The position numbers were made by a program, and so were the translations under genes. A DNA stretch of 64,000 bases from Lachnospiraceae bacterium (lineage in GTDB: Bacteria > Bacillota > Clostridia > Lachnospirales > Lachnospiraceae): positions 1 to 64,000 of the forward strand of contig JAAWEK010000015.1 of assembly GCA_022794265.1 (NCBI GenBank), read 5' to 3'. The notes beneath the pieces are model-generated. The model was not told the DNA's origin. It worked only from the letters and a program-made list of their open reading frames with translations, and searched no databases. Position 1 is the first letter of the stretch, and each line of letters starts with the position of its first letter. This document shows, one piece after another, positions 53,657-61,887 of this stretch.

Positions 53657-54772
53657 TTATTGTAATACCTGTAAAATTTTCTCCGGCATCTGATTTGCCT
53701 GGGCCAGCATGGATATTCCGGCCTGCTGCATTACATTCAGCTGTGTATAATTTGTCATCTCTTCTGCCATATCCACGTCACGGATTCTGGCAAATGCAGC
53801 CGTCATATTTTCTTCACTGATATCCAGGCTGGTAACTGAATACTCCAGACGGTTTTCATATGCGCCAAGCTGTGACCTGACTTTTGAAACCTTGGATATG
53901 GCCTCGGCAATCACACCGATGGACTTTCCTGAGGCATTGGAATCGGAAAAATCCAGCATATCCAGATTCAGTGTTTCAGAAGACACCTCCGGAATACAGA
54001 TATCCATAAGCTGGCCTTCGTTAGCACCAATCTGAATCGGCATAGTTCCGATATCCCATATTTCAAATGTAATATCTCCATTAACTCCTGCTTCCAGGTC
54101 AATGGTAAAATCCATTTCAAATCCGTCGGAATCCGTTATCTTTACTTTGTTCCCTTCCTGCGTAAGCAATGCCGTATCGCTGAATCCAACTCTGCTTCCG
54201 CCTGCCGTAGAGAAAGATGCCGTACCGTCAGCTGCTACCGTTAATCCGTAATTTCCTGCTTCCACATTATTCGTCATGTAAGAAACCCGGATTCCATTCA
54301 CCAAATGCTTCTCACCAGTTCCATCAGTATTTGTTGCATAAGACCTTCTCTGCATATCTCCGTTTAATAGTGTGGTGCTATTAAAATCGGTATCCGTGGA
54401 AATTCTGTCAATTTCCTTTTTCAATGACTCAATTTCTTTCGCCATATTATCTCTGTCTTCCTGGGTATAGGATTCATTGGCTCCCTGTACCGCCAGTTCG
54501 TTCATTCTCTGTAGCATGGCCTCTACTTCGCTTAACGCGCCTTCTGCCGTCTGGGTTACGGATATTCCGTCTGCTGCATTTCTGCTGGCCTGCTCCAGTC
54601 CTTTTATCTGTGTTCTCATCTTCTCTGAAATCGCCATTCCAGCTGCATCATCTTTGGAATGATTAATTTTATATCCGGAAGATAATTTCTCTAACGATCC
54701 TCTTAATTTTTTTTCCGATGCGGACAAATAACTTGCCGAAATCACCGCTGACATATTGGTTCCTAATATCAT
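53657..54772 (-). CDS. fliC: Flagellin
   Basis: A 371-residue filament subunit secreted through the flagellar apparatus. The N-terminal D0/D1 region (1-140) has the family sequence LRGSLEKLSSGYKINHSKDD, AAGMAISEKMRTQIKGL and TQTAEGALSEVEAMLQRMNELAVQ. The C-terminal D1/D0 (about 285-371) ends in ENMTAAFARIRDVDMAEEMT and GISMLAQANQMPEKILQVLQ. A short variable domain lies between. The TLR5-contact residues (LQR at 87-89 and ELAVQ at 92-96) match the conserved form. AAAGGATG precedes the ATG. A sigma-28 type promoter lies about 95 bases upstream, overlapping the end of the previous gene. fliS follows, after a strong hairpin. Confidence 0.96.
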   Translation of the reverse strand: MILGTNMSAVISASYLSASEKKLRGSLEKLSSGYKINHSKDDAAGMAISEKMRTQIKGLEQASRNAADGISVTQTAEGALSEVEAMLQRMNELAVQGANESYTQEDRDNMAKEIESLKKEIDRISTDTDFNSTTLLNGDMQRRSYATNTDGTGEKHLVNGIRVSYMTNNVEAGNYGLTVAADGTASFSTAGGSRVGFSDTALLTQEGNKVKITDSDGFEMDFTIDLEAGVNGDITFEIWDIGTMPIQIGANEGQLMDICIPEVSSETLNLDMLDFSDSNASGKSIGVIAEAISKVSKVRSQLGAYENRLEYSVTSLDISEENMTAAFARIRDVDMAEEMTNYTQLNVMQQAGISMLAQANQMPEKILQVLQ

Positions 54773-54867
54773 GTACCAACCATCCTTTCCTATGTATATC
54801 AGGTTCTTTTATTTTCTGCCCTCCATGGCACTACTCTCTTTTATCAAATCCATTGAAACTATTATTG

Positions 54868-54895
54868 TTATCGGTTACTTTTCCGAAATTCCTTA
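54868..54895 (-). promoter_or_regulatory. Sigma-28 (FliA/SigD) promoter of flagellin gene
   Basis: On the minus strand TAAG (54895-54892) is followed after 16 bases by ACCGATAA (54875-54868), against the SigD pattern TAAA-N15-GCCGATAT. It overlaps the stop codon of the upstream flagellar gene and leaves a leader of about 90 bases. Confidence 0.7.
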
Positions 54896-57800
54896 GTCAT
54901 TGCCAGTAACTTTTACAAAATGAATAAATTTCTTTGCCAGCTGATAAAGCCGGTCTGTGGATACTTTGTTTTCCTCCGTGGAATCTTCCCCTTCAAAATA
55001 TTCCATATTTTCATCAGCAGAATCCGAAACCGTCATTCCTAACATATGTATCTCTTTTTCGAATACCCGGATATTTTTCTCCAGACGTTCTGTTAGTTCC
55101 CAGCTATCTGTTTGTACAGACACGGAAACATTCATTTTATAAACCGACAGTTCTCCACGGATAAATCCGAAACGTTCTGTCTCCATCTCAATCTCAACTT
55201 TTCCTTTTTCATCTCTGCCGGTTTTCAGAGTCAGATGAATGGTAGTATTCTCCCTGCCAATGTTTGTCGGTATGTAGTATGATTTCTGTGATGCGCTCTT
55301 ACGAATAAAAGCTATCTGCCGGGTTCTTCCCCGAAGTTCTGCCACATTCAGCTTCCCTTCATATGCAGCCTTACCGGTATGCTCCTCTGCCTGTCTGAGC
55401 ATTTTATCATATTCCCTGGAAAACTTTTCTTCCCCTTCCATACCGTCCAGCAGCATTGCTTCCGTCTCCTCCTGCCTGTTCTGCTCCCGTTCTTCCTCTG
55501 CTCCCAGCAGCTTCATCAGACCTTTACCGTTTGGTGACATCAGACCGGAAGCTGCCAGCAGGTTGGAAATACTTGGAGATATTCCATTCCCCATCAGGCT
55601 GTTTATTACTTTTTCTGATACAAACCTTGCCTCCGCATCTTCTTTTACAATCTCCTCATAATAGGCCTTCATGGCTTCTTCATCTGCCACTTCTTCCGAT
55701 TCTGCATACTGTAGCATTTGGGATACAAACTGTTCCAAAGACATCTGTTCCGTTCCGGATTCTGCGGCCGTATGCATCAATGCCTGGGGCGAAAGCATAT
55801 CCATACCTTTATTAACAAGAGCTTCCGTATAACGCTCTTCCATATTATCTTGTGTCTCTATATCTTCATATCCTGCCATCTGCTCCAGTTGCACATCCAG
55901 ATTATTTTCTGGCAGTATCCGCTGTTCGGTCAGTCCCGTGTTATCATCTATGGCTGCATCCATATGTTTTCCGATGCTCCTTGCCGCTGTCAGCAGAGAC
56001 TGGATTGTTAAAGTTCCACCCTCTTTTACAAGTTCACCGATAGCCCGGCGGTCTGCTTTCTGAATCGTATGCAGGGCACGGTATATACCGATATAGGTTT
56101 TTCTTTCCTCCGGCGTAATCTCTTTCTTTTTATCCAGTTTCCACAAAAACTGACTGAATTTTTCTGCGGTATCCGCCTCAATCTGTGCATTGATTTCATC
56201 CAGCTTATCATTCAGCCTTCTGATATCCGTTTTTAACGGATTGATACCGTTAGCAATCAGATATGCAGTGGTTTTCGGAGTCATATTATCAATCAGACGG
56301 CTGACTTCCAGATCCAGTTCCTTTACCGTCAGAAGATTTTCCCTTGTAATCTCCATCTCATTGTACGCCAGTATTCTTGCTGCCCGTTGGTTTATTGGGT
56401 TTTCTTCCATATCCAGATCTCTTAAAATATCATCAATGCCGTCAAATGCCTTCTGTATGGAATCCCCCAAATCTCCTCTTGGTCTGGTTCCCATGGTTTC
56501 ATAGGCAGAAACGGCTGCTTCCATCACAACAGATTTTGTACTGTATTCCTGTTTTGCACCTTTAATACATATCTCCTGTACTTCAAATGCAATTTTTCCG
56601 GCTGCCACATTTCCCAGAACATAGGCAGAAGTACAGGAAAATTCCTGCATATAACCGATACTTGACCAGAATAACTCCCGGTTATCGGATACAAGCACAG
56701 ATTCCATCTCCTGCTCCTGCAAATCCATGGCAGTACCTGCACTGTAAAACATGGCATCCGCATAGACATCCTTCTGTTCTTTTAATTCTGTTGCTATCTC
56801 CTGTAACGAAGCAATCTGCAAGTCAAATCCATTTTTCAAAAGCAATGCAAATCCTGATACGCTCATGGTCAGCTTTATTTCTATCAGGTATTGTTTTTCC
56901 ACATATGCTTTCTGCCTGTTTTCCTGTTGCTGCTGTTGACGCTGTTCATTTCCGGCAGAAACAGTTTCCTGCTGTACTTTTTTCATGTTAAGAAGAGTAA
57001 CTTCTTTTCCCTGTGAAACAATTTCTTCTATCTGTTCATCCGTTCCGTTTTCAAATATTTCTACCGCTTCCGAAGCCTGACGGATAATGGTGGTGTCATA
57101 CATATCTCCGCCGGTGGTGGAAGCTGCAGTTCCGGCAGAAATCCGGTCATTTCCCATACCCAGCGCTATCCCTGCCGCTAGCCCGGAAATCCACTGGCTT
57201 TCCGTGATACCTTCCAGTCCTTCACCGGAATTCATTGCATTCATATTATGTATTTCCTGCATTTTTAATATATTCGCTGCCGTAACCGGAATATGGTTTT
57301 CAAGCATCCATCTGGCATCCTGCATATTCCTCTGGTCTGCCGGAATTCCCACTGTCTCTAATTTTTCCTCAATCTGCTCTGAAAGCTGTTTCCATTCCCC
57401 GTCGCCAATGATATTACTGCGATATCCGTTTCCAGTATCCGCTCCGCTGTATTTTGCCTTATATACATTTTCAATGGATACCGGCAGGTTGTTTTTCAGC
57501 AGATAAGCGGACATTTCCGGTGTTATCTCTCCCAGTTCTTCTGCCATTTCCAGACCTGATTCAATCTGTGCAATATTTTCAGCAGTTATGTTCAGTCCCT
57601 GCTCTTTCAGTGCATTTGCAATCTCATAGGTACGCCCTGTCTCACCATACACTGCGCGTATATCGTCAATATCAATACTTCCGTTTGGAACATAGTCTTT
57701 GCAGTGTGCAGCCATCTGGATTTCGATGCGTTCCGCTACCGTAAGAAATGATTCCGGCTCTTCCTGGTCCGGAATGATTCCCAATTTCTCAAACTCTTCA

Positions 57801-58099
57801 TAACTGTCTGCCGTAATATTATTTACAAAAGTATTTACTCCTTCTTTCACCTGTTCAAAAGCCGAAACTTCCTGCTGTCCGCTGTTTTTTTCTGTTTCCT
57901 CCGGAGAGATACAGCCCTGTTTCGTGTAATTTTCATTGCTGGCGCCTTTGGAGTATGCGCTGCCTTTCATATATCCAACGCCCGCCGTTTCTGTTGCGCC
58001 GGCTCCGCGGATTCCGCTTTCTTTTTTTCCGTTTCCCTGGTCGGAAAAAACACCATTGAGTTTTAAAATATCTGCCAGAGATGCCGCATTTATATTCAT
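54893..58099 (-). CDS. Large flagellar accessory protein (DUF6240-like, FliK-like C-terminus)
   Basis: A 1068-residue protein with no signal peptide or membrane helix. It is largely helical and contains a recurring short unit, roughly A-x-x-L-x-x-N-x-I-P-(I/V)-T-x-E-N-(I/V), at about six places, for example MLENHIPVTAANILKMQEI and LLKNNLPVSIENVYKAK. The last 130 residues (TTIHLTLKTGRDEKGKVEIEM onward, here shortened) have the alternating strands and closing helix of the FliK/hook-length C-terminal domain, ending KEIHMLGMTV. It matches my recollection of DUF6240 proteins encoded beside flagellin in Lachnospiraceae. AAGGATG lies before the ATG at 58099; an ATG at 58144 lacks a site. A promoter with a SigD-type -10 box lies upstream. 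A hook-length or secretion role is inferred. Confidence 0.75.
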   Translation of the reverse strand: MNINAASLADILKLNGVFSDQGNGKKESGIRGAGATETAGVGYMKGSAYSKGASNENYTKQGCISPEETEKNSGQQEVSAFEQVKEGVNTFVNNITADSYEEFEKLGIIPDQEEPESFLTVAERIEIQMAAHCKDYVPNGSIDIDDIRAVYGETGRTYEIANALKEQGLNITAENIAQIESGLEMAEELGEITPEMSAYLLKNNLPVSIENVYKAKYSGADTGNGYRSNIIGDGEWKQLSEQIEEKLETVGIPADQRNMQDARWMLENHIPVTAANILKMQEIHNMNAMNSGEGLEGITESQWISGLAAGIALGMGNDRISAGTAASTTGGDMYDTTIIRQASEAVEIFENGTDEQIEEIVSQGKEVTLLNMKKVQQETVSAGNEQRQQQQQENRQKAYVEKQYLIEIKLTMSVSGFALLLKNGFDLQIASLQEIATELKEQKDVYADAMFYSAGTAMDLQEQEMESVLVSDNRELFWSSIGYMQEFSCTSAYVLGNVAAGKIAFEVQEICIKGAKQEYSTKSVVMEAAVSAYETMGTRPRGDLGDSIQKAFDGIDDILRDLDMEENPINQRAARILAYNEMEITRENLLTVKELDLEVSRLIDNMTPKTTAYLIANGINPLKTDIRRLNDKLDEINAQIEADTAEKFSQFLWKLDKKKEITPEERKTYIGIYRALHTIQKADRRAIGELVKEGGTLTIQSLLTAARSIGKHMDAAIDDNTGLTEQRILPENNLDVQLEQMAGYEDIETQDNMEERYTEALVNKGMDMLSPQALMHTAAESGTEQMSLEQFVSQMLQYAESEEVADEEAMKAYYEEIVKEDAEARFVSEKVINSLMGNGISPSISNLLAASGLMSPNGKGLMKLLGAEEEREQNRQEETEAMLLDGMEGEEKFSREYDKMLRQAEEHTGKAAYEGKLNVAELRGRTRQIAFIRKSASQKSYYIPTNIGRENTTIHLTLKTGRDEKGKVEIEMETERFGFIRGELSVYKMNVSVSVQTDSWELTERLEKNIRVFEKEIHMLGMTVSDSADENMEYFEGEDSTEENKVSTDRLYQLAKKFIHFVKVTGND

Positions 58100-58179
58100 G
58101 ATCATCCTTATCCTTTCCGGTCTGGTTTTTCCTGCCTGTCCCACCGTCCAGACATTCTTTTAACAATTTTCTGTAATAT

Positions 58180-58206
58180 ATATCGGAGAGTTTACGGATT
58201 TAATAA
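58180..58206 (-). promoter_or_regulatory. Candidate sigma-28 promoter for the DUF6240-like gene
   Basis: TCCGATAT (58187-58180, minus) matches the SigD -10 (GCCGATAT) at seven of eight positions. The -35 at normal spacing is weak (TTAT); TAAA occurs four bases too close. Confidence 0.45.
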
Positions 58207-58225
58207 AGTACAAATATATATGTAA

Positions 58226-58242
58226 GCAGGCGCCAGGCCTGC
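58226..58242 (-). terminator. Short GC hairpin downstream of the M23-like gene
   Basis: GCAGGC (58226-58231) and GCCTGC (58237-58242) form a 6-bp stem with a 5-base loop. On the minus strand it is followed by TTACATATATATTTG, a weak T-rich stretch. Confidence 0.35.
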
Positions 58243-58366
58243 AATCTATTTAAAGCACAGATTATATATATAATCTAATGCGAATTTTTCCATTTCCTGT
58301 TCTTCAATGGAAAACTTCTATATACCATATAATATTCCGTTAACCTTAAATAGTTCCAAATATTTT

Positions 58367-59203
58367 TTATTCCAGATAATCCAGCGGGTCTACCGGTGTT
58401 CCTGCCTGTGTGAGTTTCAGATAAATATTGGCGCCTTCTCTGACATAATATTTGCTTGGTTCAGCTACACTGGCAATCTTCTGTGCCTGATCTACCAGAT
58501 CTCCTTTATTTACACATATATCCGCCAACTGTCCGTAAGTGATTTCATAATCATCTCCAAGACTCATTACTATATAATTTCCAATTTCGGCATCTGTTCC
58601 GATTTCCTTTACATATCCCTTGGCTGCAGACACTACATCCATCCCTAATTCTCCCTGAATTATCATTGCAGGATTACATCTGTAGCTGTCCAGTGTAGGA
58701 AAATAAATGGTATTTTCCATATTAAATCCTAAGACTACATTGCCTTCCACCGGCCACATAAGTATACTTTCCTGATTAAAGCTGAGGGAGACTGCCGTGG
58801 AATTGGCCTGTTTTGTATCCGGCGTTTCATTTTGCACCGGCTGTGTCTCATTCTGTTCCGGCTCAGTATTCTGCAGTATACGCTCTGTTGTTTCAACAGG
58901 AACTGTAGTCTGCGGTTCCGGCTCTGTTACGGATTCGGTTACCGGCTCTGTCTGCTGTGTCGGATTGTTTACCTTGGAATTAACGCTTTCTCCTTCTCCG
59001 TCAGTTCCGCTGGTTGCTGCATTGGCTGAATTCGTGGTTTCATTGAGATTTATGATATCCTCCGAATTATCCTTTTTCTTCCCGGAATCACGCTTGGAAA
59101 ATGCTGCCGCACCCCATATGACTGCTGACAGACATACCATACATATCAGCAGTACCATTACAAATTCCTTTTTTTTCTGCTTTCTGACAAAATTATTTTG
59201 CAT
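58367..59203 (-). CDS. Degenerate M23 (LytM) membrane protein, SpoIIQ-like
   Basis: A 278-residue protein with one N-terminal membrane helix (about 14-35), a low-complexity outer linker (about 45-135, rich in Thr, Glu, Asn, Gln and Pro) and a C-terminal LytM fold (about 148-278). The fold is recognised from SAAKGYVKEIGTDAEIGNYIVMS, read in parts, then ITYGQLADICVNKGDLVDQAQKIASV and YLKLTQAGTPVDPLDYL. The zinc ligands are gone: the HxGxD site reads NPAMI, YxH reads YGQ and HxH is IYL. This resembles SpoIIQ, whose LytM domain in Bacillus is also inactive and pairs with SpoIIIAH between forespore and mother cell. A spoIID-type gene lies 2.7 kb away, as in other spore-formers. Confidence 0.8.
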   Translation of the reverse strand: MQNNFVRKQKKKEFVMVLLICMVCLSAVIWGAAAFSKRDSGKKKDNSEDIINLNETTNSANAATSGTDGEGESVNSKVNNPTQQTEPVTESVTEPEPQTTVPVETTERILQNTEPEQNETQPVQNETPDTKQANSTAVSLSFNQESILMWPVEGNVVLGFNMENTIYFPTLDSYRCNPAMIIQGELGMDVVSAAKGYVKEIGTDAEIGNYIVMSLGDDYEITYGQLADICVNKGDLVDQAQKIASVAEPSKYYVREGANIYLKLTQAGTPVDPLDYLE

Positions 59204-59320
59204 AACCTTATTAACCTCATTTCTGGAAAATATTTATCCGAAAATTGCGGATATTTCTATATCCTTTTGTTTATGCAAATAGTTTTTCCACTTCTGCAGA
59301 TTTTATTCACTGAGTATTTT

Positions 59321-59358
59321 TCAGGCGACTGTGAAAAATTGTTTTCACAGTCGCCTGA
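59321..59358 (-). terminator. Long hairpin directly after the cls stop codon
   Basis: TCAGGCGACTGTGAAAA (59321-59337) pairs with its inverse (59342-59358). The T run on the minus strand lies inside the stem and loop, so it is probably a terminator, though not a textbook one. Confidence 0.6.
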
Positions 59359-59362
59359 TGTT

Positions 59363-60835
59363 TTACATAAGCGGCGCCAGCAGCCGGGATATCTGTTCCT
59401 TTATCCGGATGGGCAGACTTCTTCTTTCATAATTATATTTTGTAAGTTCCGAACAGCACTCCAGATCTTTTAAAAAAGCTTTTTCCAGGCGCTCTGACAA
59501 CTGCCGGTCATAGATTACTGCATTCACTTCAAAATTCAGTGCAAAACTTCTCATATCCATATTGGCAGTACCGTAACAGCTCACAATACCGTCCACCACC
59601 ATTCCTTTTGCATGCAGAAAACCGTTATCATAACAATATATTCTGGCTCCTGACTCCAGCAGGTCTCCGGAATAAGAATAAGTGACCCAGTATACAAACG
59701 GATGATCCGGTTTACAAGGAATCATCAGTTTCACATCTATTCCCGACATCGCCGCTATATTTAACGCCTGAAGAACGGCTTCATCCGGAATAAAATATGG
59801 CGTCTGTATATATATGCTTTTTTTTGCCTTATTGATTAGTCTTAAATAATTATCCCGGATTTCCTGCCGTTTGGAATCGGGACCGCTGCTTATAATCTGG
59901 ATTCCCATACTGCCGGGATTTTTGTGGTTAAATTTTTCAAAATATGTTTCTTCTTTAAATAAATTTTCCTTTGTAGCATAGTTCCAGTCCAATACAAACC
60001 GGACCTGTAAATCTGTAACTGCATCTCCGCTTATTTTCAGATGGGTATCCCTCCAATAACCAAATTTCTTTTTTTTGCCCAGATATTCTTCTCCTACGTT
60101 AAATCCGCCCACATAACCTGTTTTTCCGTCAATTACAACTATTTTTCTATGATTCCGGTAATTAAATCTCAGATTCAGTTTGCCCAGTATGGGCGGAAAG
60201 AATACCCCGACTTTTATTCCGGCATTTTTCATCCTTTTAATATTTTTTTTGCTGATAAACCGTCCTCCCATACCGTCATACAGAACTCTGACTTCCACTC
60301 CCTCTTTTACCTTTCGCTCCAGAACCTCCAGAATTCTGTCCAACAGTTCACCTTTACTCATAATATAATATTGAATATGAATAAATTTTCGAGCTTTTTT
60401 CATTTCGCCAATCAGGTCATTGAATTTCTCATTGCCGTCTGTGAAAATTTCAACATTATTGTTTTTGGTGTATATTGCCCCATTTGCTTCCAGGTTATAG
60501 AGTACCAGATCGGAATATTCCCCATGTTCCTCATCCAGTTCAATTCTTTTCTGCCGTATGATATCCTCCTGGGTTTTAATAGCGGCATTCAGTTCATCTT
60601 CTATCTCTTTCGTCCGAAACATTCTGGTTTTCCGATAATCATGCCCAATCACAAGATATAAAAAGAAACCTAAAATCGGAATAAAATATAACAGCAGCAG
60701 CCATGCCCAGACCGACGTGGAATCCCGGCGCTGAAAAAATACAATGGTAATTCCCAAAATAATGTTAATGTAGAATGTATTATCTTTTATCCAAAACCAT
60801 ATGGTGCTTATGAAGTCAAAAATTTTATCTGCCAT
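59363..60835 (-). CDS. cls: Cardiolipin synthase (phospholipase D family)
   Basis: A 490-residue membrane enzyme joining two phosphatidylglycerols to cardiolipin. Two N-terminal membrane helices (about 10-33 and 40-62) precede two PLD domains. The first HKD motif is NHRKIVVIDGKTGYVGGFN and the second is HAKGMVVDGIVSCYGTANMD; the ends match the family (RRSLPIRIKEQISRLLAPLM). Length is typical. It lies between the SpoIIQ-like and SpoIID-like genes. A long hairpin follows its stop. The 60836-61255 gap upstream contains a GC-rich multi-hairpin element. Confidence 0.95.
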   Translation of the reverse strand: MADKIFDFISTIWFWIKDNTFYINIILGITIVFFQRRDSTSVWAWLLLLYFIPILGFFLYLVIGHDYRKTRMFRTKEIEDELNAAIKTQEDIIRQKRIELDEEHGEYSDLVLYNLEANGAIYTKNNNVEIFTDGNEKFNDLIGEMKKARKFIHIQYYIMSKGELLDRILEVLERKVKEGVEVRVLYDGMGGRFISKKNIKRMKNAGIKVGVFFPPILGKLNLRFNYRNHRKIVVIDGKTGYVGGFNVGEEYLGKKKKFGYWRDTHLKISGDAVTDLQVRFVLDWNYATKENLFKEETYFEKFNHKNPGSMGIQIISSGPDSKRQEIRDNYLRLINKAKKSIYIQTPYFIPDEAVLQALNIAAMSGIDVKLMIPCKPDHPFVYWVTYSYSGDLLESGARIYCYDNGFLHAKGMVVDGIVSCYGTANMDMRSFALNFEVNAVIYDRQLSERLEKAFLKDLECCSELTKYNYERRSLPIRIKEQISRLLAPLM

Positions 60836-60924
60836 TCGCGTTCCACCCTGCTTTCCTTCTGTTGTATATAACTAGTATATCATATGGGCGGAAATTTGAA
60901 ACATGTTTTGGGGGTGTTTTTTTG

Positions 60925-61098
60925 TTTTGGCGAGCAGAACGCAAGTGCGGAAGGCTTCGGGGACAGACCGGCTCCTCTCAAAAAGCCAGGAAGTTCTAAG
61001 TGTTCTGTGGAAGGTATTCTCAGGCGGACGCTACCGGCGGATATTCGGCCTCCATGCCTCAAATCCGCCTTTGCCTGACATCGTGTCAGGCAATAGCT
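60925..61098 (+). ncRNA. GC-rich multi-hairpin element (candidate structured RNA or repeat)
   Basis: A sharply GC-rich block in an AT-rich gap. On the plus strand five hairpins follow in order: CGCA/TGCG (60940-60949), GGCT/AGCC (60970-60987), GGTA/TACC (61013-61035), GGCGGAT/ATCCGCC enclosing GGC/GCC (61036-61069), and TTGCCTGACA/TGTCAGGCAA with a 3-base loop (61071-61093). A T-rich run (60917-60927) precedes it. It could be a structured RNA upstream of the 61256 gene, an element in the cls leader on the other strand, or a family of intergenic repeats. Strand is uncertain. An open frame crosses it but has no ribosome-binding site. The remaining bases of this gap (60836-60924 and 61099-61255) show nothing special. 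Confidence 0.5.
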
Positions 61099-61255
61099 GT
61101 TTAATTCCGGCAAATTTATTAACTTAGCCTTTTTTGATTGCATTTTTCCCATAAAAATGTTACAATATTTACCAACATTGCCCTTTCTATACATAGTTTT
61201 ATGGCAAAGTATGAAAATCAAACTAGGTATATCAAGTATACAGAATGGAGGAACA

Positions 61256-61777
61256 ATGAATCCGCTTATAATAGTATTAATTGTATTAGCAGTATTAGTG
61301 GTTATCCTGGGTGTGCTATATTTCGTAGGACGTAAGGCAGAAAAAAAATCGGCCTCCCAGCGGGAAGCCATGGAAGAACAGGCACAGATGATGTCATTTT
61401 TCGTAATTGACAAAAAACGGGTGAAGTTATCAGAATCCGGTCTTCCAAAAATCGTTATGGAACAGACACCGAAGTATCTGAGACGGGCAAAGCTTCCAAT
61501 CATCAAAGTAAAAGTCGGACCGAAAGTAATGTCTTTAATCTGTGACGACCAGGTGTTTAAAAACATATTACCAAAACAGGAAGTGAAAGCTTCCGTCAGC
61601 GGCATATATGTTTTATCCGCCAAGAGAATCCGTGGACCACTTCCGGAACCGAAGAAGAGCAAGAAAGAATTGCGTGAAGAGAAAAAAGCGGCCAGATCAG
61701 CAGCTAAGGAAGCAGAGGAAAAAGCAGCACAGAAGGCGGCAGCTAAGGCTGAAAAGAAGGTAGCTAATAAAAAATAA
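61256..61777 (+). CDS. Single-pass membrane protein with basic, Ala/Lys-rich tail, unknown
   Basis: A 173-residue protein starting with one membrane helix (about 3-25, LIIVLIVLAVLVVILGVLYFV). A compact cytoplasmic domain follows (about 45-130: MMSFFVIDKKRVKLSESGLP ... VKVGPKVMSLICDDQVFKNI ... VKASVSGIYVLSAKRIRG), then a Lys/Ala/Glu-rich helix tail (about 135-173). The tail could bind acidic partners or nucleic acid. GGAGG lies five bases before the ATG at 61256, which settles the start. I do not recognise the family. It is the only plus-strand gene in this part, ended by a strong terminator and facing the spoIID-like gene. Confidence 0.75.
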   Translation: MNPLIIVLIVLAVLVVILGVLYFVGRKAEKKSASQREAMEEQAQMMSFFVIDKKRVKLSESGLPKIVMEQTPKYLRRAKLPIIKVKVGPKVMSLICDDQVFKNILPKQEVKASVSGIYVLSAKRIRGPLPEPKKSKKELREEKKAARSAAKEAEEKAAQKAAAKAEKKVANKK

Positions 61778-61798
61778 AATTTTAGGTTATCATCACGG

Positions 61799-61840
61799 AA
61801 CCGGATATGAATATGATTCTCATATCCGGTTTTGTTTTTG
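61799..61840 (+). terminator. Rho-independent terminator
   Basis: AACCGGATATGA (61799-61810) pairs with TCATATCCGGTT (61820-61831), followed by TTGTTTTTG. It ends the 61256 gene, convergent with the spoIID-like gene. Confidence 0.9.
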
Positions 61841-61887
61841 ATTCCGGCTGCCATATCCCGCTAAAAACCGGCAATTTTGATTTGATA

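Noticed and set aside
60884-61078. Plus-strand open frame across the GC-rich hairpin element
   Set aside because: No ribosome-binding site, and the nucleotide symmetry explains the sequence better than protein coding.
60880-61854. Long minus-strand open frame opposite the 61256 gene
   Set aside because: It is the reverse reading of a gene with a strong GGAGG site and membrane-protein pattern, and continues through the multi-hairpin element; no start signal.
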